This document shows, in pieces, positions 31,975 to 43,016 of a DNA stretch of 64,000 bases. This DNA is from Hydractinia symbiolongicarpus (Eukaryota > Cnidaria > Hydrozoa > Anthoathecata > Hydractiniidae). Made by a program: the position numbers and the translations under genes. The stretch's first letter is position 1, and each line of letters opens with the position of its first letter. Under the pieces are notes generated by a model. It saw only the letters and a program-made list of their open reading frames with translations. It had not been told where the DNA came from and made no database searches. Location of the stretch: positions 18,285,650-18,349,649 of the forward strand of contig NC_079887.1 in NCBI RefSeq assembly GCF_029227915.1, in the 5' to 3' direction.

Positions 31975-33930
31975 ATTCTTTAATGGGTGGTTATGACATC
32001 TCGTTGAATCTATCGAAGCTATCCATGTAATCGTAGGAATAAACACCTTTCCTTGTTATTAGATCTAATTGTTTACCTTCGTAGTGATTTGATATACTTT
32101 GTGTTCGGTTGCTGGATAGTTTGTCGAGGGATGATGACGTGAACTAGAAACTGTCTATGAATCTTGGTTCAATGTAGATGTGGTTGTCAACGGTTATCTT
32201 TTTTGAGAACGAGATGTACTTTTCTTCATTCATCGAGATGCAGTTTATGTCAACTTCTATTTCTCCCAGTTGGTTTATGAATAGATGAGAGTCATATCAT
32301 TGTAAGTTGTGGAATATTAATGGTAAGAATAATGGTATTTAAAGTTTAGATTGCAGTTGTTCTGTGCAGGACCTTTAAACTTTCCTGTGATGTGGTCGTG
32401 ATCTTTTGTATTGTTTACTGGTTTGTCGCATATGTGACAATTTTTTGTTGTAAGTTATTCTCTCCAATTTATTATTGTGGTGTCTGTGTCTTTATTTTTT
32501 GTACATGTTAAATGAACTGGCTGACCATTGGATGGAACTTGTCTGTATTCTATTGGTTTATTACAAATGTGACAGTCTTTATCCTAATATCTTTTCCAAT
32601 CGTCTTTGCTCATTTCTAGTGGTTTTTTGGGTTTCAGATGGTTTTTGTATATTGTTTTTGTTAGTTCCTCTAATTTTCTAGCAAATATATTTGGAGAATC
32701 TTCTCTGCGATAGAGGATTGGTTGATACTCTGTTAGACCTTCGACATAGATGCAAAATCAGTATGCCTTATGATGTTGATATTTTGTTGTATACGATTTA
32801 TCTTTATTGATCTCTTGTTCCGATTTAATCTTTCGTGTGATGGATTCAAAGTCGGCATATAACACATAAGACACCAGCATTGATCTATTGAAATTAGTAA
32901 AAGTTAGTTTTGAATATGGTTTTGGCATGTCAACCCATGATGGCATCTTTTCCTTTGCATGTTTCGATGTGTTTTTTGTATGCGGACTCTAGTTGGAAGG
33001 GGTTGATGCAACGTTTACATATGAAATTTGTTTTTGTTTTTATTTATCTGCGAAGATACTATCTGCGAAGATGCCTTGAAATGTTCTTTATCCAGCAATA
33101 ATGACTGGTTTGTTCGTTGGATATTAGTAGGAGGTTAATTGCTTCTTCGTTGTCTGTGAGTCTTATTGGATATATATTTTATTTTCATAACTAAACACAA
33201 TCACCAATATATTGTTCTGTTTCTCGAATTTGGTTATATCTTTGATGGTTACTGGGAATTTAATGTTGTCAAAGATGAGGTCGTTGAGGTAGTTTTTTAT
33301 ATTTATTTTGTCTTTGGAGGTTTCTCTCTTGTGGATACAATGCTGATAATATCTTGTACATAAAACATTTATCGTTGGTGCTTTTAACGTTTACTAATGC
33401 CATGGTTTTCTTTAGTTTTGTGGTAGATCGATATAAGTTGATCCTCTTAATGGTTTAAACATATCAATTCATGCCTAGGATTTTTGACATTAACCAACCT
33501 GATCCATTAGAATCACCTACTTTTTCCAGTCTTTCTAATATTTGACGTACTAATTACTCAAATATATCATCAACTTGACTAGATCGTTTAAATACTTTTT
33601 CTTTTGTGTTTGAAGATAATGTTTGTCGCATTTGTAATTACCCGTACTTGGGTCTCATTTTTTTAATTCTATATCACAATGAGGGCTACCCTATGTTCCT
33701 TTTTTATAACTTTATGTAAGCCTTTTTTACACATCCTTATATAACGATTGACATTCAGGCCTTCAGTAGCATCAAAATTGTAAGTTGTCACAGCATTACC
33801 TGTTTCCAAAAACTTAAATATCTTCTTTAATCCCTTAAATTGTCCCTATTTATATCGTATTGGAATAGTTAAATTTTTCGAGTTATCTTATGCAGATTCC
33901 ATATAGGGAAGTGGGGTAGACGAATCCAAA
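31975..33930 (-). pseudogene. Protein-primed family-B DNA polymerase, N-terminal half
   Basis: Read from 33930 downward, the fragments are: KGLKKIFKFLETGNAVTTYN and FDATEGLNVNRYIRMCKKGL (about 33850-33700, the N-terminal extension of Polinton polymerases), NVKSTNDKCFMYKILSALYP (about 33390), VSYVLYADFESITRKI (about 32860, Exo I motif with D and E), CHICDKPVNN with DHDHITGKFKGPAQNNCNLN (about 32400-32330) and, over several frames, the region to about 31985 ending YDYMDSFDRFNE. The polymerase palm motifs (SLYPS-type, DTD) are absent: the gene stops at 31975, against the repeat-protein gene. It is therefore truncated as well as frameshifted. Confidence 0.82.
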
Positions 33931-33983
33931 ACCCTTTAAATTCTGAGTCAGTTGGGGTGTAGGGGAAGTAGAGTAGAGTTAAT

Positions 33984-34007
33984 AGTAGAATGGATTGAAG
34001 TATCCAA
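33984..34007 (+). repeat. 24-bp direct repeat, right copy
   Basis: Identical to 26657-26680. Followed by a G-rich run (34007-34035). Confidence 0.8.
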
Positions 34008-35308
34008 CGGGGGATGGGGGGGGGGGTGGGGGAGAGGAGTGAGGATTCGATTTTATTCTACTCACTTTAATACCTTTTTTTACAGTAAGATTATTAAATT
34101 AATCTGTTGTGCAGGTAAAAAAATATTTTATCATTTTCTGTATACTTTCCCCATCTTTCAAAAGTTTATTTTGCACATAAAGAAATAGAGTGCAGTAATA
34201 TGGCCTTGCTTGACTTATTTTTTATGTTCAATACTATTTCCTAAATTGAGCTCAAATGCATCTGTTGGCTTTCAGAGTTTTTATTGTACATATTTATTTT
34301 TAGAGCGTTTTTCGTTTCGTAAACCTTGTTAGCAAATTATAATTCATGTAAAAATTGTAAACTAATAATATACTGACAATAAATTGTTTTATATAAACAT
34401 TAGTTTTTTTTATATAGAGTCTGGATGCAAGTATTGAAGTAAGTAACACCAGGGTTTTTAAAATACCCGTGAATCTGTAGAGGGTATAATACAGTGCTCT
34501 TAAAATGCCGTACAGTGTAAAATAAATACCGAATAATAATAAAAGGATTTTAAAAAGGTTTGTGATTAAGTACGGGTGTGACTACTATACTACCCGTCAA
34601 TTTTTGCACTGCATAAAATAAGTACCAAAAAAATGAAAGGTTTTTAAACACACTCAGGGTTTACTATAATAACTCTAAATTACAATGGATGTATAAGCAT
34701 GCTTGCGCTAGAGGAATCTTATTACCTCCTTTAGGAGTGTGATCTTAGGCATAGGGTGGTAACACTTGTAACACCTCGCACACTCTCAGTGTATTTTTAA
34801 TCACACGGTCAGTCTATATAAAGCTGTATAACCTGGCATCAGCATAGCTAATGAAAGCAAAACAAAACGTCTTTGAGACAAATTAATTCCCTGAGCTTAC
34901 GTTGCTCCTTCACAGCAGATACATAAAAGTATAAGTTCTATACAAAATGGACAACATTCATAGTTTGGGTTTTTAGAAATCAGGTGTATTTGTTAAAGAT
35001 TTTCTTGTGACAAGGTTGTAAAAACCAGACTTTGTTAACAAAAGAAAACGTTCGGTTTGAATATAATTGTCTCAATTTTTCAAATAGAAGTACAAGCACA
35101 AAAAAAAATTTGAATAACCATATATATATAATTTTTTTAAACTTTTCTTGAACCAAAATTTATCACAGAAATTGTGAAAATGAAAGCCTTTCACAAAAAA
35201 ATTTTTGTAAAGTGTGATAAAAGTCATTCGTTATTAAACCTTAGGTGGGCTTTTATTTTTATTTCACTGAAGTATAAAAAATTAAAAAGAGAATGAGATT
35301 TGACATAC
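34008..35308. other. Noncoding stretch
   Basis: G-run at 34007-34035, then AT-rich sequence with no frame or exon I can support. Confidence 0.4.
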
Positions 35309-35478
35309 CTGTACAGATAGTTTACTGCATTCTCTTTCAACTTCGCTACACTTTGATTGAAATTCCGTTGTTAAATGACGACTACTGAAAAAGGTGCTTT
35401 GCTTCGAAACCAGCATTTCAGATGTTCTGTTTGATTGTAGAGCATTAAATTGTGGATTGATTGTCAGTTTTTCATTTC
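35309..35478 (-). CDS. Single exon of unidentified host gene
   Basis: On the minus strand an acceptor (TTTTACAG, ending at 35479) and a donor (GTATGTC, starting at 35308) frame 170 bp that is open in only one phase: two bases plus 56 codons, beginning NEKLTINPQFNALQSNRTSE and ending CSEVERECSKLSVQ. Codon content is balanced compared with the AT-rich surroundings, and the end looks helical. The adjoining exons were not found. The gene is not recognised; a chance exon is possible but both splice sites are good. Confidence 0.5.
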
Positions 35479-36428
35479 CTGTAAAACATCAGCAGTGTTT
35501 ACTTTTCTAAGTGTATCTGCATGGTTAACTAAAACTCCCTTAAAAGGGATATGGAGTGGTAAATGATGTCAAGCTGATGTTGTGGAGCTAGTGTCATTTA
35601 AGGAAAATTGCAATGCTTTTCATATTGTTTAAGTACCTCTTATGTTGGCAAAGTTTGAATCCATAAGCATTTACGGTTTAAAAAATGACAATAGAAAATG
35701 GGCCAACATGACATCATATAATTTCTGCAGAATAAACTGAATGTAAACATCTTTAAGAACCCAATGAGCTTTTTCAAAAACTTTAAAAGACTAGTCAATA
35801 TTATGTATGGGAAAAATAATAAAATTTTAATTTTGAAAAATGGCTGACATCCATGAGCAGCAGCACTCTGTAAAAGGTTATTGGTAATAAAAGTATCTAT
35901 TTTTTCTTAAAACAACATTGCCATGAAACCCAGTACTTTATTTTAACCAGATAACTACTATTTCATGTATGATGATGCGCATCAATAAAATGCAGCACAA
36001 CAACATTCTGTTCAATAAAAGAGAACAAAATTTATCAAAAAATGTTTTTGCAGGATTAACTAATCACATTGCAAAATTATTTCTGTTTTTTACTGCTTTG
36101 CTTTAGAAAGTTTGGGTTAAAAGACATATAATACAACTGTACAGAAAAACATGCTCTCTGCAAATAAAATAACTTTTAGCCTGGCTTGCTGAAAACTTAG
36201 TAAAAACAACTGAACTCTCTGCAAGGCTTGCTGGCTTGCTTCATAAACACATGCTATTTATAAGGCTTTTTGAAACATGGCGGGATCTTGCCTAGGCAGG
36301 GCAGCCCTGTCAAACAGGCCAGATTGGCTCCATATGAACAGCCTTTTAGATGGCACAATTTTTGTAACGCTATAACGAGATATGGCAACGATAGGTTTTA
36401 GTCATTATAGAACGAAACACTTAGTGTA
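35479..36428. other. Noncoding stretch, probable intron or flank
   Basis: No supportable frame. Probably flank or intron of the gene with the exon at 35309-35478. Confidence 0.35.
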
Positions 36429-36859
36429 TACCGCCCTAATAATAACCCGTTATCCTGCCGAACTGCATCAAGTGTTGTAGGATTCATAAATTCTATCTTT
36501 TCGGGCTGTCTTATTATTTCAAAGTCGGTCCTTATATCGCTACCCTCTTAAAAAACACTCAGAATTTATGAAGAAAACTTTTTTTAAAATACAAAACATA
36601 TAACGTTTTAATTTGAACAATTTAGACCAATCAGTTTGAGTATGTCTTGTTTTAAGTGTCTTCTAAAAGTTGATTGATTCTTGCACTCCCAAAATTAGAC
36701 CATTCAATCGAATAATTACTGCGATTAAGTTGAATCAGGAAGTTAGATGTTCCAAGCATCTATTTATACTAAAACAACAATCCATAGACAAAGCGTTGGC
36801 GTGGAAACACGTTTTGTTTCTGGTGGCGTTATTAGGATAGTAAAGATAATAGGGCGGTA
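36429..36859. mobile_element. TA-flanked MITE with TACCGCCCTA ends
   Basis: TACCGCCCTAATAATAAC at the left end faces GATAATAGGGCGGTA at the right end (11 bases perfect, then similar). TA dinucleotides at 36427-36428 and 36860-36861 flank the 431-bp element. There is no gene inside. Likely a Tc1/mariner- or other TA-targeting miniature element. Confidence 0.7.
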
Positions 36860-37369
36860 TACAAAAGGTATTTGAGCTTCATACAGACCTCTTATCGTCC
36901 AATGTTTAAAGGTTTTTAAGGTTCACAGGCTGGTTTTTCGTAACTGTTTTTAGGAATTTCTGGGCTTTGTATTGTTATGTGTTTAGCATGTTGAAAATAA
37001 AAACACTTAGATTTAAGCCTTATAAGACCGTAAGACAGTGTTTCCGTCGTTTTAGAACGAAACTAGGCAGTTTACTTCCAAAGCAAAATTAATATTAGCT
37101 AAAACGAGGCGGAAAACTATTTTATAAGGATAATATTCTGCTACAATTAATTTTAATATTTTTTTTTTACTTTGTCTCAAAACAAAACAAATAATATTGA
37201 AAGAAAGACTTTTTAATCTCATTATATTTCGTAGGTCTGATTTAATTACATACAAACACCCTAAACAAACACTAACATGTGCATAGCTGAGACTTTTTCA
37301 ACAACACAGATTTTCTTGAGTTTGAGGCTGGCAGATTTTTTAAAGAGATTTTAAGTAATTTCTAATATC

Positions 37370-37735
37370 TCGGTCTTCAAATCCGTTTCGGAATGGACGA
37401 GTTAATGACGTCATTAAAAAACTTCAAACCCTAATATCTCTGCAATCGTTTGTCAAAAGTACATGATCCCATACATTTTCTTGATCAGCGTTTCAAGATC
37501 TATATGATGAAAGCAACAGGTATACAAACTTCTAACAAAAAAGTTATGGGTTTTGACAGGCCATTGCTGACGTCAGGAAAATCTTTAAACTCTTATATCT
37601 TATCTCATTAACCATTTATCAAAAGCACATGATCATATACATTTTCTTGATCAGTATTTTAAGCTCTGCACAATAGAGGCAATGTGAAAACAAGCCTCAG
37701 TGGATTTTTCCACGTGCCTTATCAACTAGTTACTA
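37370..37735 (+). repeat. Dispersed repeat, third copy
   Basis: Shares with 12971-13490 the blocks ATCCGTTTCGGAATG, TTAATGACGTCAT, AATATCTCTG, ACATTTTCTTGATCAGCG and TTTTTCCACG...CTTATC with ACTAG at the end. The unit's internal duplication (two 'AAAAG.ACATGATC' blocks) is also present. It has no microsatellite. Confidence 0.75.
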
Positions 37736-38156
37736 TAATATTAAAACATTTTAAATACTTTTTGTCGATAAAAAATCCAAAAATGTATTTGGTTGCATGA
37801 TAACAGTAATTTCACTTCCGTATTTTTCTGTCTCTTTACATAATTTTTTCCCAATGTGTATAAGGCCCTTAATTTAATTTGTGAAGATACAAAGAAGAAG
37901 TAGGGAGAGATTTTAAATCAATAACTTTGTACCTTCTATCAGATTCTGATAATGCAATACTTAATAAAAAATTGCTTCAAATCCTTTTAATCGTGATTAT
38001 TTCAAAGATGACAATAGTAAAGATGCAGGACCTGAACTAGATGAACTCTTACCTATGGTAAAACCACCAAAAAAATTAATCGAAGGATGTGTTGGCAGAT
38101 GAACTGTATGCAAAAAACCCTGCAAGAACAATATCTAAAAGAATTTCCAAGTCTAG
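37736..38156. other. Flank of HECT-like gene
   Basis: AT-rich; possibly holds an upstream exon (an open stretch near 38020-38100), not supportable alone. Confidence 0.3.
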
Positions 38157-39285
38157 AACCTCAAGACTTGTCTTTTCACTGCCTGCCTTGCTGTCAGAGT
38201 TGGAAATAATATCGTAAAAAGAAAACAGTTTTACATTGTCATTAGACGGGATTCTAGCTTCGCAACATGCCTTTTTCTAAAGAAGCGTGAAAGCAATATA
38301 GGCAATAATAATGCATTAGATGTCCATTATGCTAGAGAAAATAGGATTGATGATGGAGCTTTACGCCGTGAGTTCTTAACAAATGTTTTGGAAGGAATGC
38401 GAGAAAGCCTATTCAAAATTGGAGTTTCTCGTGACTCGATGCTTGACATTCAAAATGAGAGTTTTCGTACTTGTGGGCAAATTTGTGCTGTATCAATTGT
38501 TCAACGAGGACCTCCGCCTCTGCTGTTACATCCTAAAATGCTTGATTTGATGTTGGACGGTAAAAACATTGATCTGAACAATTTGACATTTGAAAAGCAT
38601 TGTATTCCTGCTGATGCAGAACTATTCAAAAGAATCAGAAAAAATTGCGAATCAGAAACTGATTTGGTCATTGAGAACGGATACATAAAGTTAATAAAGA
38701 GAGAAAACATCGAAATAGTTACTTCCACTGTAATCATTGGAATAACTACAAGGAGAATTAACTGCTTGAATTAATTCTTACAAGGCTTATATATTTTAAG
38801 CCTAAGTGACTATTTATGGTCAAAGAAAAAGAAGGCAACAACTCAGTTGATTCAAGTTATTTTCTACTCTCAAACTTCAATTCTCATTAGAGCCATGCTC
38901 TAAAAGAGTGGTGGAGGAACATGCTTTGGTTATTTTTTAAGATTTCTTAAACATGTTGGAGGAAAAACCAATTACTGGCCGTAGTGAGCAAATGACTTAT
39001 GATAGTGATAACATGAATGGTGAGAAAAAAGAATTGTTTGTAGATTTATCACCTGCTTGGATCCCAAAATGGATGACAGGACAAAGTCACAAGCCCTTAG
39101 GTGGTGAACACTTTGACATCACTGTTAATTTTAACCACGATTGCTACAAGTGTGTTTTCCTATGGTACATTCTTGATCTGTGGAAATCACACTACCTGTA
39201 CAGCACATGGGAACATTTGCTGACTTTGAGAGGTATTTTAAACTTGCAGTTTGTAAAGGACAGATTTTTGGGTTACACTAATTAG
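38157..39285 (+). pseudogene. HECT-like (G2E3-like) protein gene, broken
   Basis: The first frame (38157-38774) reads KRKQFYIVIRRDSSFATC, a block DVHYARENRIDDGALRREFL matching the 'V.F.GE.GID.GG..REF' motif of HECT-type E3 ligases, then ESFRTCGQICAVSIVQRGPP (family 'GQ..A.S..QGGP.P.FL') and NGYIKLIKRENIEIV. After a frameshift and spacer, 38953-39285 gives AWIPKWMTGQSHKPLGGEHF followed by DITVNFNHDCYKC, corresponding to the C-lobe start. The usual C-terminal end after 'F..DC...P.ASTC' is not in frame. Truncated HECT-like proteins of this sort are abundant in cnidarians and fishes as G2/M-phase E3 ligase-like genes. Frameshift and missing C-lobe cysteine suggest a pseudogene or a retro/transposon-borne copy. 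Confidence 0.6.
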
Positions 39286-39299
39286 ATATAATTACATAA

Positions 39300-39776
39300 C
39301 ACTTTCATTTGTTTGTTCATATAAGTTAAACATACGTTTTGTAGTTTATATTTTGTTGCATAAATTTTTTCCTTGTATTATCTTTTTTATTAAAGTTTGA
39401 CCTTTTGTTGTGTTTAAAAGACATGAATTATATGTTTGTCTTCTTGTTAAGTATCCCTTTGTCATGTCCACTCTAGAAACCAAAGCTTTCATTAAGTTTT
39501 CATCTATCAAAATTAATATCCTAATAGTCCTCGCATAAAGATTCTAATTTATCTTAAAGTTCAAAGGCCTCTTTTCAGTTTGTTGGTTTCAAAATTTGGT
39601 AGTAATCAGTAACATAGTCTAAATATTCAGTGAACTCGTTGGAATAATTGTTCACCGCAACATGTCGTGAAACACCTTCTACAACGTCTTCTTGCTTGTA
39701 ATCCCTGCTGCTGTTCAGGCAAAAATAAAGTGAATCCGGATGACCAGATTCAGTTAGGTGTCACAATTTTCTGATC
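39300..39776. other. Spacer between convergent broken genes
   Basis: AT-rich, no gene seen; separates the HECT-like gene (+) from the integrase-core gene (-). Confidence 0.35.
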
Positions 39777-40621
39777 CTATGAGTGTTCTAAAAATCTTTG
39801 ACGTGATCTAAGCCTTTTCGTAGAACTTCTGAGAAGGAAAACCACAATGCATTTTTTTCCATTTTCATCTTCCACTTTTATATGAACTATCCTGCCAGAC
39901 GTTTCGAGGGGGAAGAACATAGTTTGCAAAATTGTGACCACCATGCCGCTAATCGTTGGTTCTCTGAAATAAGCATGAATAAGTGTAATAAAACTGTTTT
40001 CTGTACCCACGTCAGTAATGAGCTCGATGGGACAACCATTGCTTAAGTAATAGCAAGCAGTGTTGTCAGACGCATTGTTGGATCGAGCTAATTTTAGCCA
40101 AATTACTTTGTGGCTGAATCCATCTATGGTCCTGTGAATTGAAATCCTTAAGGCTTAAGTTTACCATACCATAACGAAAAATTACAGGGTTCACAACCAT
40201 TCTTCTTCGAAGTCTATGTCCTCTTCGATTTGATAAACCGACAGGATGCAGATCTTTAAAAATGCGTTGCACAATTAACCTGGGTACCCTCATCACCTCA
40301 AGCTGCAAAGAATTGCAGAATAATTCGATAACCTGCAGCAGTGACTGGATCATTAATTATTTGTTTTATTCTTTTTTGCACTAAATGAAGGTTCACATTT
40401 TTTGGTCTTCTGCGTAATTTATAGCACTTCAAACGTCCTAAAAGAGTTCTATAGCTGACTACAATTCCATGATGCATCTCCAGAGAGCACAGTGACTCAG
40501 GGTAGCTAAAACCTTTGTTATAGCAGTATTTAATCAGCATCTCTTCATCAAAATGCTCCACCACATTAAATAAGTCCTCTCTGTCTGTGCTCTCAGCCAT
40601 GTTTCTCAAACATGTGCACAC
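39777..40621 (-). pseudogene. Integrase-core (rve-like) transposase, broken
   Basis: The N-terminal frame from 40621 reads REDLFNVVEHFDEEMLIKYC, GFSYPESLCSLEMHHGIVVS and YRTLLGRLKCYKLRRR, the helix-turn-helix region of a large animal family of integrase-core proteins. After frameshifts come VPRLIVQRIFKDLHPVGLSN and RRGHRLRRR, then in another frame TIDGFSHKVIWLKLARSNNA (first core block with catalytic Asp) and CPIELITDVGTENSFITLIH (second Asp). The Glu-containing block ('NQRIE.WW') is not visible. Such genes occur in animal genomes as multi-copy, probably transposon-borne sequences. At least two frameshifts; inactive. Confidence 0.72.
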
Positions 40622-40654
40622 AAAACAGCAAAAATATGACCATTAATGTTTTAC

Positions 40655-40915
40655 CCTAGCTTTTTCCTTTTGCCGTTGCTTTTTCTTTTACTGTGGCGTT
40701 TACAGTGACTTTTTCTTTTTTTTGTGGCATTTACCGTAGCCTTTTCTTTTTCCATGGCTTTTTCTGTTTCTGCGACATTTACCGTGGCTTTTGCCCTATT
40801 AGCTTTTGCTGTGGCTTTTTCTTTTGCTGTGTCTTTTTCTTTTGCCAAGGCTTTTTTTTTTGCTGTGACTTTTTCTTTTCATGTTATTTTTTCTGATGCT
40901 GTGGCAGTTGTGGGC
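40655..40915. repeat. Degenerate 18-bp pyrimidine-rich minisatellite
   Basis: Repeats of GCTGTGGCTTTTTCTTTT and relatives, 18 bp or multiples of 6. The minus strand reads as a Lys/Ala/Glu-rich repeat (KEKATVNATKKRK), which is why long frames exist on both strands. Not regarded as a gene. Confidence 0.75.
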
Positions 40916-40930
40916 CACTGTAAGACAACC

Positions 40931-41280
40931 TGTTTATAAATAAATAATTTTTTATGATGAATTTGCTACTTTTTTATTTCAGTATTCTCTTCGGCGGTAA
41001 AATAATCTACAGTCTGTAAAATATATTAAATATCAGTAAATTGACAGTTTGGTTTGAAGAGGGAACAGAGACAACACGAGGAGCTGTATTTGTTAAAAAA
41101 TGTTACTTTAAGAAGCTTTAGGAAGGTAATTAATATCTCTTAGCTTTAAGACGGTAATTAAGACCTCTAAAAAGATTTTAAAGTTATTGTTGTTGCTTAG
41201 ACTGGCTTTATGTACAATAAACTTGTATATTTTTATGCATAATTTCGAAGGATATAAGTAGTATAGGATATGGGGGTACG
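40931..41280. other. Noncoding stretch
   Basis: AT-rich; short partial duplication 'TTAGGAAGGTAATTAAT...TTTAAGACGGTAATTAA' at 41120-41160. No gene. Confidence 0.4.
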
Positions 41281-41400
41281 GGCACATTTTCTGTACTACT
41301 TATCATATGACGTCATCAAGTTGGGCATGCCCGGACACATTTCCTGTACTACTTATCATATGACGTCATCAAGTTGGGCATGCCCAGACACATGTTTCTT
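41281..41400. repeat. 55-bp tandem duplication
   Basis: Two near-identical units: 'CACATTT(T/C)CTGTACTACTTATC' plus 'ATATGACGTCATCAAGTTGG' plus 'GCATGCCC(G/A)GA'. Each contains the CRE-like palindrome TGACGTCA, as do the dispersed repeats at 12971 and 37370. Confidence 0.9.
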
Positions 41401-41598
41401 TTATGTGCATGTAATCATGTTATTGTTTATTGTTTTAAAAACGTATAAATAGGGCTTAAATATTTAGATGATTTAGTTTGAAAAAAGAAAGAAGACATAT
41501 TCACATTTTACTTTTAACACTATACTACTGTAATGTCGGTTACATCTGATGGTCAATGTGTTTAAGACTTAAAGAAATAACCTGTATGTATAGTATAG

Positions 41599-41970
41599 AT
41601 GAATAAACTTACAGATAGCGAAATGTTGGAATTAGGTGATGAGGATTTACTTGATTATATGGGGTATCATATGGATGATTATTTTGGTGATACTGATTAT
41701 ATGATAAGATCATATAGATTGGTGGAAAAGATAAAGAGCATAACATCATCTACACTAGTTTGTCCAAAATCTGGTGTAGTTAGTGATATTCCTGTTTATA
41801 TACCTTCATACAGTGTTTTTGAAGGTTGTACTTTTCGGAAGAAGTGCATATACAAGAGGGATGGGAATCAAGATGTACCCAATGATGTGATAAAAACTTT
41901 ATGTGACCACATTAATAATACAGACAATGCATTATACAATTATACTATACCACTCAGTTTGTCCAGTTAA
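41599..41970 (+). CDS. Hypothetical acidic protein
   Basis: An intact frame of 123 codons with an ATG start (MNKLTDSEMLELGDEDLLDY), an acidic N-terminus rich in Asp and Tyr, then CPKSGVVSDIPVYIPSYSVF, three Cys in the second half and an end YTIPLSLSS. Its stop (41968-41970) lies directly next to the truncated end of the integrase on the other strand, so its C-terminus may have been altered by the same deletion. Not recognised; probably belongs to the Polinton-like element. Confidence 0.45.
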   Translation: MNKLTDSEMLELGDEDLLDYMGYHMDDYFGDTDYMIRSYRLVEKIKSITSSTLVCPKSGVVSDIPVYIPSYSVFEGCTFRKKCIYKRDGNQDVPNDVIKTLCDHINNTDNALYNYTIPLSLSS

Positions 41971-41972
41971 AT

Positions 41973-42545
41973 TTGTCCTTCCAATTCACCAGGTTCATAT
42001 AGATATCTAACATTAGTACCAACATCAAGTAATGTTTCATTATCACCTTTGATTGGCTGTGAGAATCCTTGCTTTACTAAAGTATGTTTTATAGCATCTG
42101 CAGGTTTCATATCAATTAGATCACCATATCACCATAAAACTCATTGCCAGCATCACAAATCAATGTTTTGGGGAATTTTAGTTCGGTATTAACATATATC
42201 CAATCAAAGGCTTTAGCGGTTTCTTTTGAGCTTTTTTTACTGGTTAGTTGATACCTACTAGCTACATCCACAACACAGAGAGCATGCTTATGTTTCTCTT
42301 TTGTACTTATCATTTGGAAGATACAAGACATCTACCTGGTGTATATCATTGGGTGTAGCATAAATAGAATATGAGGAATTGGGTCGTGGAACATACCTTG
42401 GTGCTGGTAGATATATTTGATACAATGGTTGTCTCAGTAGCCATTTTTCTGCTTCCTCATTGGTTGTACCAGCTTTTTTAGCTAACTTACTTATTGCACT
42501 TTTACCTCTCCAGTAGCCAGTATCAGAGTAGTAAATCTTATCCAT
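41973..42545 (-). pseudogene. Integrase of Polinton-like copy 2, internally deleted
   Basis: Begins MDKIYYSDTGYWRGKSAISK, then EKWLLRQPLYQIYLPAPRYV, VDVLYLPNDKYK (first catalytic Asp), a frameshift, CVVDVASRYQLTSKKSSKET and LICDAGNEFYGDM (second Asp, intact here). Next it jumps to DMKPADAIKHTLVKQGFSQP and LLDVGTNVRYLYEPGELEGQ. The roughly 100 residues with the catalytic Glu (GIVERFNRTL in copy 1) are deleted, and the C-terminal end after GELEGQ is missing. Clearly dead. Confidence 0.82.
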
Positions 42546-42593
42546 TCTTATAATATAAGCAGTTAAAAAACATACAGCAATTCATGGCAAACA

Positions 42594-43016
42594 CTACTTT
42601 TTTTCAATCACGTTTTTTAAATTGTGTATTTCATCCATAATTGTTTTTTGATAATTTTCTTCGATAGTTGATTTCATTTTATGGTCACGGTTTCTAATGC
42701 CATTAATTACTTCAAGATTGAAATTTGAATCTATGATGAAACCATCAGTTAATGATTTACTGATGTTCGAATTTACCAATAGAAGTGGTCAACCTGTCTA
42801 ATAGCTCGACAGTTTCAGCAATCTTTTTGTTCTACCTTTTGAAATAAAATGTTAATACAGATGATACGGCAGCTGCTAGTGGGAACGCTTGTCAGAGCAG
42901 CTCAAAGATAAATTAATCAAGTCTTCAAGATACTTTCTCACGGTGTCAATATGAAATTGATCAGGTGAATTCATTGATGGAGCGGTAGGTAATGTAGGGT
43001 ATATTTTCTCAGCCAT
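42594..43016 (-). pseudogene. Small protein upstream of integrase, copy 2
   Basis: Starts MAEKIYPTLPTAPSMNSPDQ at 43016, continues FHIDTVRKYLEDLINLS, then breaks. After frameshifts, KKIAETVELLDRLTTSIGKF and the charged helix 42779-42594 (EENYQKTIMDEIHNLKNVIE) follow. It equals the copy-1 gene 28229-28791 but lacks that gene's hydrophobic segment. Confidence 0.55.

Larger units (their letters stand above)
26681..33983. mobile_element. Polinton/Maverick-like element, copy 1 (degenerate)
   Basis: A set of genes characteristic of large self-synthesising DNA transposons: a DDE integrase (28815-29710, +), the N-terminal half of a family-B DNA polymerase (31975-33930, -), a coiled-coil/glycine-rich membrane protein (-), small hydrophobic proteins (+) and a repeat protein (+). 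All are broken. Neither long terminal inverted repeats nor packaging ATPase, protease or capsid genes were recognised. The limits are set by the 24-bp direct repeats at 26657 and 33984, which may or may not be the true ends. Several proteins recur in copy 2 at 41599-48480, confirming that they form one element family. Confidence 0.7.

Noticed and set aside
40651-40939. Long overlapping frames on both strands
   Set aside because: They are products of an 18-bp minisatellite, not genes.
41281-41452. 60-codon frame across the 55-bp duplication
   Set aside because: The frame exists only because the duplication preserves phase; no coding evidence.
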